DNA of 37,475 bases from an uncultured Clostridia bacterium (lineage in GTDB: Bacteria; Bacillota; Clostridia; Oscillospirales; Ruminococcaceae), in assembly GCA_947307175.1 (NCBI GenBank), contig CAMZIK010000018.1:1-37475 (forward strand), given 5' to 3'. Positions 1 through 7,111 of this stretch are shown piece by piece. A program made the translations under genes and the position numbers. Under the pieces are notes generated by a model. It worked only from the letters and a program-made list of their open reading frames with translations, was not told where the DNA came from and made no database searches. Positions within the stretch are counted from its first letter, which is position 1. Each line of letters starts with the position of its first letter.

Positions 1-739
1 CGATGAGCCAGTCTCTTACGAACTGCTTATCATAAGACTTCGGTGACTCGCCGACTTTATACTCTGCTGCGTTCCAGAAACGGCTGGAGTCGGGAGTGAA
101 CATTTCGTCTGCAAGGACGATCTCGCCGTTCTCGTCAAGTCCGAACTCGAACTTGGTATCTGCGATGATGATGCCCTTTGTGAGAGCGTAGTCATAGCAC
201 TTGTTGTAAAGAGCGATAGAGATGTCGAAGATCTTCTGTGCAAGCTCCTCGCCTGCGCCCTGAGCCATTTCCTCACGGGTGATGTTTATATCGTGACCCT
301 CGCTGCTCTTGGTGGAAGGTGTAACGATAGGAGTTTCAAGCTTTTCTGCGAGCTGATGCTCTCCCTTGAACTCTGCTCCGCAGAACTTTTCGCCTGCTTT
401 ATAAGCGTTCCACATGCTGCCGAAAAGATAGCCTCTTACGATTACTTCATAAGGCAGCATCTTGAGCTTCTTTACCTTTATCGTTCTGTCCTTGTAGTAT
501 GCATCTGCGAACTCTGCACCCATATCTTCCTGCTTTGTTGAAACGATATGGTTCTTGACTATATCCTTTGTGTAGTCGAACCAGAAGTTTGCGATCTGGG
601 TAAGGTTGACGCCCTTGTTCGGGATCTCGCTGTCAAGTATAACGTCAAATGCAGAGATCCTGTCGGTTGTTACGATTATAAGCTCGTCCTTTCCTGTATC
701 GTAGACCTCACGGACTTTGCCTGAAATGATTTTTTCCAT
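1..739 (-). CDS. purC: SAICAR synthetase PurC, 3' end outside window
   Basis: Phosphoribosylaminoimidazole-succinocarboxamide synthase joins aspartate to CAIR using ATP in de novo purine synthesis. The translation begins MEKIISGKVREVYDTG and continues with TTDRISAFDVIL, IPNKGVNLTQIANFWF, DTKFEFGLD and TPDSSRFWNAAEY...SYDKQFVRDWL, all family hallmarks that include the ATP- and substrate-binding segments. About 246 codons are visible with no stop, so this is the longer PurC type (about 290 residues), truncated only by the window edge. The ATG at 739 follows a CGGAGG ribosome site. The leader is about 36 nt, too short for a purine riboswitch. Other pur genes, if present, lie outside the window. 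Confidence 0.95.
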   Translation of the reverse strand, partial: MEKIISGKVREVYDTGKDELIIVTTDRISAFDVILDSEIPNKGVNLTQIANFWFDYTKDIVKNHIVSTKQEDMGAEFADAYYKDRTIKVKKLKMLPYEVIVRGYLFGSMWNAYKAGEKFCGAEFKGEHQLAEKLETPIVTPSTKSSEGHDINITREEMAQGAGEELAQKIFDISIALYNKCYDYALTKGIIIADTKFEFGLDENGEIVLADEMFTPDSSRFWNAAEYKVGESPKSYDKQFVRDWLI

Positions 740-782
740 TTTATATACCTCCGTAATAGTTTGATTTATTCTTGCCTTAAAG

Positions 783-811
783 ATTATAACATCACCGTCT
801 CAAAATTTCAA
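783..811 (-). promoter_or_regulatory. Sigma-A type promoter of purC
   Basis: On the minus strand TTGAAA (806-811), a 17-bp spacer and TATAAT (783-788) lie about 45 bp before the purC start. It diverges from the Rrf2 promoter with about 70 bp between the two -35 boxes. Confidence 0.85.
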
Positions 812-878
812 TATACGTTTTGACAAAATTCTGAGCATTTTGCGTGAACATATACAGCTATCCTGCAAAAAAGCGCAC

Positions 879-907
879 TTGACAAAACAATGGCGATATG
901 TTAAAAT
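879..907 (+). promoter_or_regulatory. Sigma-A type promoter of the Rrf2 regulator
   Basis: TTGACA (879-884), a 17-bp spacer and TAAAAT (902-907). The predicted start of transcription falls inside the palindrome at 911-929. Confidence 0.88.
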
Positions 908-910
908 ATT

Positions 911-929
911 ACCAACCTACCAAGTTGGT
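911..929. promoter_or_regulatory. Candidate Rrf2 operator
   Basis: Inverted repeat ACCAAC-N7-GTTGGT, containing a nested ACCAA-G-TTGGT (919-929). It begins 4 bp after the -10 box, where a bound repressor would block transcription initiation. Rrf2 proteins bind dyads of roughly this size and often control themselves, so autoregulation is a reasonable inference. No second copy was found in the window. Confidence 0.6.
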
Positions 930-951
930 CTGAAGAACGGAGGACTAAGCT

Positions 952-1377
952 ATGATCTCGACAAAAGGACGCTATTCGTTAAGGATACTTATAGACCTTG
1001 CACAGCACCGCAACGGGAGCTACATTCCGATGAAGGACGTTGCAAGGAGGCAGAACATCTCGCTGAAATACATTGAAAGGCTATTGCCTCCGCTGAAGGA
1101 CGGAGGACTTATCGACAGCCTGCATGGCAAGGGCGGCGGCTACAAGCTCACCCGTGAACCCGATCAGTACACGATATGGGAGATACTCAGCCTTGCTGAA
1201 GGTAACCTTGCACCTGTCGAGTGCCTGCGTGAGGACGCAGAACAGTGCGCCCGTTCGGCTCAGTGCCTTACGCTGCCTATGTGGGATAATTACTACAAGC
1301 TTATCAAAGGTTACTTCTCGGACATCACCCTTGCGGATCTGCTGAAAAGAGACGTTGAATACGACTATATTATATAG
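952..1377 (+). CDS. Rrf2/IscR-family Fe-S transcription regulator
   Basis: A 141-residue DNA-binding regulator with an N-terminal winged helix (MISTKGRYSLRILIDLAQ, residues 1-18; recognition region NISLKYIERLLPPLKDGGLI, 35-54; wing HGKGGGYKL, 58-66). Three cysteines (C91, C99, C105; spacing CX7CX5C) sit where IscR-type members bind an iron-sulfur cluster (CX5CX5C in E. coli IscR). The family senses Fe-S status, nitric oxide or cysteine supply. No isc, suf or cys genes are adjacent, so its targets cannot be read from context. GGAGGA lies 7 nt before the ATG. A strong promoter with an overlapping palindrome suggests self-repression. Confidence 0.88.
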   Translation: MISTKGRYSLRILIDLAQHRNGSYIPMKDVARRQNISLKYIERLLPPLKDGGLIDSLHGKGGGYKLTREPDQYTIWEILSLAEGNLAPVECLREDAEQCARSAQCLTLPMWDNYYKLIKGYFSDITLADLLKRDVEYDYII

Positions 1378-1498
1378 GTCTTTTGCTGGGGGAAACGCTC
1401 CCAAGAGAATACCCTCGCAAGAAACCGATACGATTTAATCATACAGCATTTTTTTGGTGAGGCTCTGCTGTTATTAAACCCTGCCGCTGTTCTCCCGC

Positions 1499-2152
1499 TT
1501 ATGCACCCATCAGGTCTATGTAGTCTGAAAAAGTCATATCGGCAGTCTGTGACATTTCGCTATGGTCGTTTTTATAATGCTCGTGCTGTCTTGCAAAGAC
1601 GGTGAAGCCGCCCTGCTTAGCAGCCCGGATCGCTTCGATTATATCTTCAAGCACGGCACATTCTTCAGGCTTCACGCCTATCCCTTCGGCTGCGAACAGG
1701 TATATATCGGGGAAGCCTTTGCCTCTTTCGACCTGCTCGGTGGTGGCAAAAAAGTCAAAGCAGTCATATATCCCGTGACGCTTCAGGACAGGCTCATAAA
1801 GCTCCTTTGAGGAAGCTGTTGCAAGGGCAAGCTTCACACCTTTTTCTTTGAGGCTGCGGACAAACTGCGGCGCTCCTCTGACTGCCTTTATATCGTTAGT
1901 ATAGTGCCATATTGCCATATCACGCCATTCTTTTGCTATCGCTTCGGTGCTTTCCTCAAGTCCGAAGCGCTCTTTTGTATATACGGCGGCTGTCTGGAAA
2001 TCCATTGCTGAGACTACTTTTCCGTAGTCATGCGGAACGGCAAAGCCTCGCTTGCCGAGAAAATCTATATCTATCTGCGACCAGACGCCGTTTGATTCGA
2101 CAAGCGTGCCGTCGAGGTCGAATATTATCCCTTTGAATTTTGTAAAATCCAT
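1499..2152 (-). CDS. HAD-superfamily phosphatase, beta-phosphoglucomutase-like
   Basis: A 217-residue haloacid-dehalogenase hydrolase. Motif I is FDLDGT, with nucleophile D12 and acid D14. A helical cap follows (about 20-85), then motif II LALATAS (T about 112), a lysine-bearing GKGFPDIYL segment (motif III) and motif IV VLEDIIEAIRAA, where many relatives have EDS..G. These proteins dephosphorylate small sugar phosphates or nucleotides; the substrate cannot be read here. It is the last gene of the minus-strand operon starting at 4790 and lies 13 bp after the YitT-like gene. Its ribosome site AGAGG is supplied by the heptamer tract at 2162-2189. Confidence 0.88.
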   Translation of the reverse strand: MDFTKFKGIIFDLDGTLVESNGVWSQIDIDFLGKRGFAVPHDYGKVVSAMDFQTAAVYTKERFGLEESTEAIAKEWRDMAIWHYTNDIKAVRGAPQFVRSLKEKGVKLALATASSKELYEPVLKRHGIYDCFDFFATTEQVERGKGFPDIYLFAAEGIGVKPEECAVLEDIIEAIRAAKQGGFTVFARQHEHYKNDHSEMSQTADMTFSDYIDLMGA

Positions 2153-2161
2153 TTCGTATTA

Positions 2162-2189
2162 CCTCTTACTTCTTATCTCTTACCTCTAA
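2162..2189. repeat. Heptamer tract, four units
   Basis: On the plus strand the units are CCTCTTA, CTTCTTA, TCTCTTA, CCTCTAA, exactly four 7-bp units followed by AGG. Read on the minus strand, the tract encodes the last residues and stop of the YitT-like protein (EVRDKK) and supplies the Shine-Dalgarno of the HAD gene. It shares unit and phase with the tracts at 22033, 34126 and 35721. Confidence 0.7.
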
Positions 2190-3038
2190 AGGCTGAAATC
2201 CTGTTCCGTAAACTTCGTTAGTGTCAAGCACGAGCATAAAGGCTTCGCTGTCGGTCTGCATGGTCAGCTTGCGGACGGTATGCAGGCGGTGCTTTTTCAT
2301 CGCGCACATCAGTGTGCTTGCCTGATTTCCAGAATATCCCGCTCTCACGCTTATGACGGTACAGCCGACATCTGCTCTGCCGAGCAGCTGTTCAAGCAGC
2401 GTTTCGGTCTTTTTTGTTACGATAAGCACGAGCTTGGCTTTGTTTCCGCCGTACAGCACGGCGTCAAGCACTTTTGAAAAGGTGAACAGTCCGATAAAGG
2501 CATACAGCGCTGTTGAGATGCTTCTGAATACGATGCCGCCTGTGATGCAGATGCTGCCGTCGATCGCAAGAAAGACCCTGCCTGTTGAAAAGTGCGGTCT
2601 GTTTTTTATGATGAGCTTTGCGGCTATATCCGTGCCGCCTGTGGTCGCTCCCGAAAGAAAGACTGCGCCGCAGCCTGCTCCCATGAGCGCTCCGCCGAAC
2701 ACGGCTGCGAGAAGCGGGTCTTTTATCGGCGAGCCAAGCTGTGAAAAATAATCTGCCGAAAGTGCGCATAAGCTTACAGATGCGGCTGTCGAGAGCAGGA
2801 AGTTTCTGCCGAAGGCTTTGTAGGCACACAAAAGCAGCGGAAGGTTCAGAAGCAGAGTGAGCGTTCCGACCGAAAGCGGAAGAAAGCTGCTGAGTATGAC
2901 CGAGATGCCTGCGGCTCCGCCTGAGGCGAGCTTATTGGGGCTGAGCAGAGATCCGAGCGAAAAGCCGAACAGTATGCTTCCGCCTGCAAGCAATATCCCC
3001 TTTGCCCATTTTTTCTGTGCAAGCTTATATATGTCCAT
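2166..3038 (-). CDS. YitT/DUF161-DUF2179 family membrane protein
   Basis: A 290-residue integral membrane protein of the YitT family. The N-terminal two thirds hold about five to six hydrophobic segments (residues about 14-190), including GGAAGISVILSSFLPLSVGTL and the glycine-rich AAVFGGALMGAGCGAVFLSG...TGGTDIAAKLI typical of DUF161. The C-terminal DUF2179 domain (about 205-280) contains RADVGCTVISVRAGYSGNQ. Transport function is suspected for the family but no substrate is established. AGGAG lies 6-7 nt before the ATG and is partly enclosed in a 7-bp hairpin (3049-3068). The last residues are encoded by a heptamer tract, so the C-terminus may be an acquired tail. Confidence 0.85.
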   Translation of the reverse strand: MDIYKLAQKKWAKGILLAGGSILFGFSLGSLLSPNKLASGGAAGISVILSSFLPLSVGTLTLLLNLPLLLCAYKAFGRNFLLSTAASVSLCALSADYFSQLGSPIKDPLLAAVFGGALMGAGCGAVFLSGATTGGTDIAAKLIIKNRPHFSTGRVFLAIDGSICITGGIVFRSISTALYAFIGLFTFSKVLDAVLYGGNKAKLVLIVTKKTETLLEQLLGRADVGCTVISVRAGYSGNQASTLMCAMKKHRLHTVRKLTMQTDSEAFMLVLDTNEVYGTGFQPLEVRDKK

Positions 3039-3048
3039 AGCTGCGCTC

Positions 3049-3068
3049 CTTTCAGTATATCCTGAAAG
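3049..3068 (-). promoter_or_regulatory. Small hairpin overlapping the YitT-like gene's ribosome site
   Basis: On the minus strand CTTTCAG, a 6-nt loop and CTGAAAG form a perfect 7-bp stem that overlaps the first bases of the AGGAG site. It could modulate initiation, but a stem this short can occur by chance. Confidence 0.3.
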
Positions 3069-3092
3069 TAGTGTGCCAAGAAAAGCGCAGAG

Positions 3093-3476
3093 TTATTCAA
3101 ACCACGGGTAGCTTACGGTGGAGAAGCCGCCTTTGGTGGTTAGTTTCAGGTAATAGGTCTCGATGCCGTCAATGAACTGTCCGCCCTGAAGGATCACTTC
3201 GTTTGAAAGGCTGCCCGACTGGGTCGAGGCAAAAACGCTGAAAATATCGTCGTTAAGATCAAGCACTATCTGTTTGCCGTTTTTGATGCGTGCGCCGTTT
3301 GCATCGAGCACACCTATAGCTATCCTGTTCAGCGGCTGACCGAAAACATTGTGACCTGAAATGTCGCCGAAAAGTCCGAACTGTGCCATGAACGCTTGTT
3401 TAGAGCCGGGTATCACCCAGTAGGGCATAAGCGAAGATGCGAACTTTTTCTCTCTTGTGACGACTATACGCTTCAT
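3093..3476 (-). CDS. Conserved-looking protein of unknown function
   Basis: A 127-residue soluble protein that I do not recognise. It starts MKRIVVTREKKFASSLMPYW, has no signal peptide or membrane segment, and alternates short hydrophobic and polar stretches (IAIGVLDANGARIKNG, IVLDLNDDIFSVFAST, GIETYYLKLTTKGGFSTVSY) that suggest a mostly beta fold. Its ATG overlaps the stop of the upstream C_GCAxxG_C_C gene by 4 bp, so the two are probably translationally coupled and may act together. Confidence 0.7.
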   Translation of the reverse strand: MKRIVVTREKKFASSLMPYWVIPGSKQAFMAQFGLFGDISGHNVFGQPLNRIAIGVLDANGARIKNGKQIVLDLNDDIFSVFASTQSGSLSNEVILQGGQFIDGIETYYLKLTTKGGFSTVSYPWFE

Positions 3477-3940
3477 TCTGCTACCTCTATGAATTCTCCG
3501 ACAAGCCCTGCGGAAAGCTCGACAAGCTCTTTGCAGGGACGTTTTTTATAATACTCTTTTGTGCGTGCTTCGGGTGTGGGTGCGCTTGCTCCCTGCAAGC
3601 CGAGAAGCTCACGGCAGACGATGGAATCAAATCCGTTTTCCTCTTTGAAGCGTGCGGCAAAAGCCTGTATGAGCTTATACATCTCTGCTTTTGCAGCTTG
3701 GTCTGTTCCGTCGGTATAGCCGTATTTCCAGCTGAGTATCATTACTGCGCCCGAAACTGCGCCGCAGACTTCACGCAGTCTGCCCATTCCGCCGCCAAAG
3801 CCGCAGGCTATCTTCAGGGCGGTATTTTTGTCAAGTCCTATCGCATCTGCCCAAGCACCTATTACCGCCTGCGAGCAGTTATAGCCCTGCGAGAAAAGCT
3901 CACCTGCGGACTTTGCCTTGTTTTCATCGTATTTTTTCAT
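3473..3940 (-). CDS. C_GCAxxG_C_C family protein
   Basis: A 155-residue protein of the redox-associated C_GCAxxG_C_C family, named for its cysteine pattern. The residues are visible: YNCSQAVIGAW near residue 22, CGFGGGMGRLREVCGAVSGAVM near 46-66, IVCRELLG near 108 and RPCKELV near 135. Members are common in anaerobes; the cysteines are thought to bind metal or take part in redox chemistry, but the reaction is unknown. AGGAG precedes the ATG by 8 nt. It lies 12 bp after the small basic gene and overlaps the next gene by 4 bp. Confidence 0.88.
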   Translation of the reverse strand: MKKYDENKAKSAGELFSQGYNCSQAVIGAWADAIGLDKNTALKIACGFGGGMGRLREVCGAVSGAVMILSWKYGYTDGTDQAAKAEMYKLIQAFAARFKEENGFDSIVCRELLGLQGASAPTPEARTKEYYKKRPCKELVELSAGLVGEFIEVAE

Positions 3941-3952
3941 GGTATCATCTCC

Positions 3953-4258
3953 TTATTTTCCTATGTATCTCTTTTTCCAGTGCCACAGCGCCTGTCTGTA
4001 TGTTTTGAAACGCCTGTGCAGATAATCGTGAAAAGGCGCACCTGCGGTCTCCCACTGCATTTTAAGCTCACGCTCGCTTTTCCATAGCCTGATGTCGCAT
4101 ATCGCCCAGCTGCAATATGCTTTTTTGTAGGACGAGTTGTTCAGCACATCGGCTCTGCGCCTTACTCTCCTGTTGGCAAAGTTCTTGCCTGTCACTGCGG
4201 AGTGTCTGTTCTGGTTCGTATCCTTTAGCACAGGGCTTTTGCGGTAACTTCTGCTCAT
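3953..4258 (-). CDS. Small basic conserved hypothetical protein
   Basis: A 101-residue, strongly basic protein opening MSRSYRKSPVLKDTNQNRHS and containing KNFANRRVRRRADVLNNSS and HRRFKTYRQALWHWKKRYIG. Short proteins of this type starting MSRSxRKTP are widespread in Firmicutes without known function; the charge suggests nucleic-acid binding. There is no membrane segment or signal peptide. It lies 19 bp after the GNAT gene and 12 bp before the C_GCAxxG_C_C gene in the same operon. Confidence 0.72.
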   Translation of the reverse strand: MSRSYRKSPVLKDTNQNRHSAVTGKNFANRRVRRRADVLNNSSYKKAYCSWAICDIRLWKSERELKMQWETAGAPFHDYLHRRFKTYRQALWHWKKRYIGK

Positions 4259-4277
4259 ATCACAGTCCCCCGGAATT

Positions 4278-4724
4278 TCAGAGCGTCTTTGTCATAGCCA
4301 CACAGTCGAATGTTCCCCGGTTTATCGTTTCATCGTCAGTCTTGTGATAGCCGAGGTGTTCATAGAACCCGACCGCCTCTGTTCTGCTCTCGATGCAGAC
4401 AGACGAAAAGCCAAGCTCGCTTATCCATTTCTCAGCCTCGCTGACGGCTTTTCTGCCAAGTCCCTTTCCTCTGTATTCCGGCAGGACGACAAGGCGTCCG
4501 AGCATTACGCTGCCCGTGCAAAGCTCGTAAAAACGGCAGGTCGCAACGGGGTAACCGTCATCGAGCAGGACGATATAGCGTGTGCCCTGCCTGTCGTGCT
4601 TGTCAAACTCATCACGCAGAGGGATATGGTACTGCCTGTTCATGCCCTGTATGCGAACGCTGTAAGCACCTGCTCTCTGCCATTCCTCGCTTGCACGCAT
4701 AACCTCGATGTATTTGCCGTTCAC
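4278..4724 (-). CDS. GNAT-family N-acetyltransferase
   Basis: Transfers an acetyl group from acetyl-CoA to an unidentified amine. The acetyl-CoA motif is clear: VMLGRLVVLPEYRGKGLGRKAV, with RGKGLG as the pyrophosphate loop, followed by the C-terminal AVGFYEHLGYHKTDDE typical of GNATs. I chose the GTG at 4724 (149 codons including stop). GGGGAG lies 8 nt upstream, and the promoter at 4762-4790 occupies the sequence that an upstream TTG start would otherwise translate. First gene of the six-gene operon ending at 1499. Confidence 0.85.
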   Translation of the reverse strand: MNGKYIEVMRASEEWQRAGAYSVRIQGMNRQYHIPLRDEFDKHDRQGTRYIVLLDDGYPVATCRFYELCTGSVMLGRLVVLPEYRGKGLGRKAVSEAEKWISELGFSSVCIESRTEAVGFYEHLGYHKTDDETINRGTFDCVAMTKTL

Positions 4725-4761
4725 CCTTTGCACTCCCCTTTTCCGACCGATAACTGCAAAC

Positions 4762-4790
4762 AGTATAACACATTTTCCGTCATTTTTCAA
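4762..4790 (-). promoter_or_regulatory. Promoter of the GNAT-to-HAD operon
   Basis: TTGAAA (4785-4790), a 17-bp spacer and TATACT (4762-4767) on the minus strand give a leader of about 30 nt before the GTG at 4724. It diverges from the rubrerythrin promoter. Confidence 0.82.
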
Positions 4791-4865
4791 CAGGAATTTT
4801 ACCGCTGTTGTGTAAAGTATACAAATTTAGTATAGTATTTTTGATAATTCTTTTTTCAAATTTCG

Positions 4866-4894
4866 TTGACAAAACGGTAAAAATCAAGTATAAT
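4866..4894 (+). promoter_or_regulatory. Consensus promoter of rubrerythrin
   Basis: TTGACA (4866-4871), a 17-bp spacer and TATAAT (4889-4894), a perfect consensus, consistent with high expression of an oxygen-defence protein. No convincing PerR box was found nearby. Confidence 0.92.
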
Positions 4895-4952
4895 AAACTT
4901 GTGTTAAAAAACTCGTTTTTTCACAATTTACAGCTTATGGGAGGTAATTATT

Positions 4953-5498
4953 ATGTCAAAATTCGTATGTTCGGTATGCGGTTATATCTATGAAGGCGAA
5001 CAGCCGCCTGAGAAGTGCCCACAGTGCGGCGTTCCGGGTTCTAAGTTCAACAAGGTAGAGGACGAAAAGATCATGTGGGCTGACGAGCACAAGCTCGGCT
5101 CGGCTCAGGGTCTTGACGAGGAGATAGTTCAGGGTCTGAGAGATAATTTCAACGGTGAATGCTCTGAGGTAGGTATGTATCTTGCTATGGCGAGAGTCGC
5201 ATACAGAGAGGGCTACCCCGAAGTTGGAATGTACTACGAGAAGGCTGCTTTTGAAGAGGCTGAGCATGCTGCTAAGTTCGCTGAGCTGCTGGGCGAGGTA
5301 GTTACAGACTCCACAAAGAAAAACCTTGAGCTGAGATATATGGCTGAAAACGGCGCTTGCGAAGGCAAGATGAAGATCGCTAAAAAGGCTAAGGAGCTTG
5401 GCTACGACGCTATCCACGATACAGTTCATGAGATGGCTAAGGACGAAGCAAGACACGGCTGCGCTTTCAAAGGCTTGCTGGACAGGTATTTTAAATAA
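4953..5498 (+). CDS. Reverse-type rubrerythrin (rubredoxin domain first)
   Basis: A cytoplasmic peroxidase that reduces hydrogen peroxide in anaerobes. An N-terminal rubredoxin domain carries iron ligands C6, C9, C22 and C25 ([10 protein letters not shown] ... CPQCG). A four-helix diiron domain follows with ExxH motifs ([12 protein letters not shown] and [11 protein letters not shown]). The rubredoxin-first order matches the reverse rubrerythrins of clostridia rather than classical Desulfovibrio rubrerythrin. The length of 181 residues is normal. GGGAGG lies 8 nt before the ATG. The last four codons form part of the outer arm of repeat element copy 1. Confidence 0.95.
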   Translation: MSKFVCSVCGYIYEGEQPPEKCPQCGVPGSKFNKVEDEKIMWADEHKLGSAQGLDEEIVQGLRDNFNGECSEVGMYLAMARVAYREGYPEVGMYYEKAAFEEAEHAAKFAELLGEVVTDSTKKNLELRYMAENGACEGKMKIAKKAKELGYDAIHDTVHEMAKDEARHGCAFKGLLDRYFK

Positions 5499-5765
5499 CA
5501 TATCGTTCGTGATGTTGAGGGGGACTCTTTTGGAAGAAGTACAAAATGGAGAAGTCACATTTGACTTCTCCATTTTTTATAGTAACCGTGGTAACGGTTA
5601 CTATGCCCCATCAAACTCCCCCAGAAACCTTTTATAGATTTTCGGCGGCTGGGAGCTTTGCTCCCGACCGCCGAAAATGTGTAAAGAGTCCTGAGAGAAC
5701 TTCAAGAGGATTCTTTTCAGAAGAATCACGCTCAGCAGCACGGGCGATATATCATTCAAAGCACT
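5485..5765 (+). repeat. Composite palindromic element, copy 1
   Basis: A 281-bp element fused to the rubrerythrin 3' end. The outer arms (5485-5535 and 5715-5765) match as an inverted repeat at about 36 of 51 ungapped positions, and 12 of the 15 differences are transitions. The left arm includes the last codons and stop of rubrerythrin. Inside, in order, are a hairpin that is also an intrinsic terminator (5543-5578), the core palindrome AGTAACCGT-GGTA-ACGGTTACT (5581-5602), a conserved linker with CCAGAAACC and a 41-nt hairpin (5638-5678, stem ATTTTCGGCGG plus GGGAGC, loop TTT). Confidence 0.85.
5543..5578 (+). terminator. Intrinsic terminator of rubrerythrin
   Basis: A 14-bp perfect stem (AAAATGGAGAAGTC with its complement), 6-nt loop and a terminal T run. 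It occupies the variable mid-hairpin slot of repeat copy 1. Confidence 0.9.
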
Positions 5766-5806
5766 ATCGGGAAAGACGGTGCATTTTTTTTGGGGGAGCA
5801 AAGCTG

Positions 5807-5835
5807 TTGACGATTATTTCTGATTGTGGTAATAT
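5807..5835 (+). promoter_or_regulatory. Promoter of the 5859 gene
   Basis: TTGACG (5807-5812), a 17-bp spacer and TAATAT (5830-5835). GGAGGG at 5844-5849 follows as the ribosome site. Confidence 0.75.
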
Positions 5836-5858
5836 GAGAAAAAGGAGGGTGAACGGTC

Positions 5859-6326
5859 ATGAAAGAAAAGACGAACAAGAAACTGCTGATAATTCTTATC
5901 TGTGCGCTTGCGGCTGCTGCTATCGTGTGTATCATACTATGGATATTTGTATTCAAAGGCAGCTCCGATGAGATGAAAAAGCCGTTTGAAAACCTCAGAA
6001 AAGACGAGATAAGCAAGGTCGTGATGTGTGATAATTACGGCGATCCCAAGGCAGAGCTCAACGACAAGGAGATCGACGAGTTCATCGGGCTGCTCAGAAA
6101 GATAGAGACGGGCAAGACCGCCACCGACACACAAAAAGACGGTTTTGCAAGTGCAAAAATAAAGATCGAATACAAAAGCGGCGAAGAAAAAGTGTTAGGA
6201 CCGAATGACGACATTTTCTGTATTGACGGCACTGCATACGAAACGGAAAGCGGATCGTGCAATGCGCTTGCCAAAATGCGCAGTCGGGTGCTTGACGAAA
6301 ACGCCTCGAAAAATCAAAGCGCTTGA
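5859..6326 (+). CDS. Membrane-anchored protein of unknown function
   Basis: A 155-residue protein with a lysine-rich start (MKEKTNKK), one hydrophobic helix (about 9-31, LLIILICALAAAAIVCIIL...) and an extracytoplasmic, charged soluble domain. There is no lipobox in the usual position, so it is probably a single-pass N-terminal anchor. The outer domain (KDEISKVVMCDNYGDPKAEL, DEFIGLLRKIETGK, GEEKVLGPNDDIFCIDGTAYE) resembles small ligand-binding or regulatory lipoprotein-like domains, but I do not recognise the family. It has its own promoter and its stop codon overlaps the -35 box of the next gene. Confidence 0.7.
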   Translation: MKEKTNKKLLIILICALAAAAIVCIILWIFVFKGSSDEMKKPFENLRKDEISKVVMCDNYGDPKAELNDKEIDEFIGLLRKIETGKTATDTQKDGFASAKIKIEYKSGEEKVLGPNDDIFCIDGTAYETESGSCNALAKMRSRVLDENASKNQSA

Positions 6327-6351
6327 CAGCGTTTCCCATTGGTGCTAAAAT
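6323..6351 (+). promoter_or_regulatory. Promoter of the 6379 gene
   Basis: TTGACA (6323-6328), a 17-bp spacer and TAAAAT (6346-6351). The -35 box overlaps the TGA stop of the preceding gene. Confidence 0.82.
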
Positions 6352-6378
6352 GGGGGAAAGCAAAGTCGGGGTGATGAT

Positions 6379-6969
6379 ATGGCTAAAAAGAAAAAAAGAA
6401 TAATACTGACGCTTGTAACAGTCTTTGTTCTGCTTGCAGGCTATGTGACCTATTTTCTTTGCACGCATATGACCTATTGGCATAACGTCAAGTGGGATTA
6501 TCCGCACTTTGCAGAACCCGATACCGAGTATCTGGACATATGGGACTTGCGGCTGCTGAATTTTACTTCTCAAAAAGACCGAACATATTTGCAGGCTTTG
6601 GGTACAGCACTCGTAAACAGTTCATATAAGAACAACGGTGTTATGCAAAAAGACTTTGAAGGTATCATTTCAGAAACAAGATTTGAAGAAATAAACCCAA
6701 GAAGGTCTATGTTCAGCATTGAGCAAACTAAAACCGTATTGGATACCATAATTGATGAAGAACTTGACCTCACAGAGACTGATGTTTTACAGCACGGCAA
6801 TAAAGCGATTTTTTTCTTTTGCTTTAAATATCACGCAAAGTATAACCCAGGCGAAACGGAGGTAGATAGTACAATTGCTCATACAGAAGCTCCCGACAGG
6901 ATATATTTTGAATATGAAAATGATAAATGGGTCGTTAAAGAAATAGATTTGCAGAGCCATAATGCCTGA
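6379..6969 (+). CDS. Membrane-anchored protein of unknown function
   Basis: A 196-residue protein with a very basic start (MAKKKKRI), one membrane helix (about 9-28) and an extracytoplasmic domain without recognised motifs. The segment LNFTSQKDRTYLQALGTALVNSS and the late FFFCFKYHAKYNPGETEVDS...RIYFEYENDKWVVKEIDLQ read like a beta-rich secreted domain. Codon use in its second half is more AT-rich than its neighbours, so acquisition is possible but unproven. GGGGTGA lies 5-6 nt before the ATG. The terminator hairpin at 7033-7061 follows. Confidence 0.68.
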   Translation: MAKKKKRIILTLVTVFVLLAGYVTYFLCTHMTYWHNVKWDYPHFAEPDTEYLDIWDLRLLNFTSQKDRTYLQALGTALVNSSYKNNGVMQKDFEGIISETRFEEINPRRSMFSIEQTKTVLDTIIDEELDLTETDVLQHGNKAIFFFCFKYHAKYNPGETEVDSTIAHTEAPDRIYFEYENDKWVVKEIDLQSHNA

Positions 6970-7020
6970 ACAAACAAGAGAGCTTCACAGCGGAGTTTTG
7001 AACCCAAAATCAGATTTCTA

Positions 7021-7049
7021 TTGACTTTTGCTGCGGATAAGGATATAAT
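7021..7049 (+). promoter_or_regulatory. Promoter of the cation exchanger, with its -10 in a hairpin
   Basis: TTGACT (7021-7026), a 17-bp spacer and TATAAT (7044-7049). The -10 box is the apex of the palindrome at 7033-7061. Confidence 0.85.
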
Positions 7050-7068
7050 ATCCTTGTTCGCAGTTTTT
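7033..7068 (+). terminator. Terminator-like hairpin overlapping a promoter
   Basis: A 29-nt near-perfect palindrome centred on 7047 (14-bp stem with two G-U pairs), followed by TTTTT at 7064-7068. It should end transcripts of the 6379 gene, while its centre is the -10 box of the next gene. Confidence 0.6.
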
Positions 7069-7111
7069 GCGTTTATTGCAGTTTTGCAAAAGAAAGGACA
7101 GAAAAAGAATT

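Noticed and set aside
1378..1498. Possible relic of the composite element or a terminator between the Rrf2 and HAD genes
   Set aside because: Only a short GGGGGAAAC-like match and a 6-bp stem with a long loop are present; neither is convincing.
4725..4790. N-terminal extension of the GNAT protein from a TTG at 4790
   Set aside because: The stretch is a TTGAAA-17-TATACT promoter, so it is not transcribed as part of this mRNA.
5546..5971. 141-codon plus-strand frame after rubrerythrin
   Set aside because: It runs through repeat copy 1 and then into the 5859 gene in another frame; the 5859 gene has a better promoter, ribosome site and membrane anchor.
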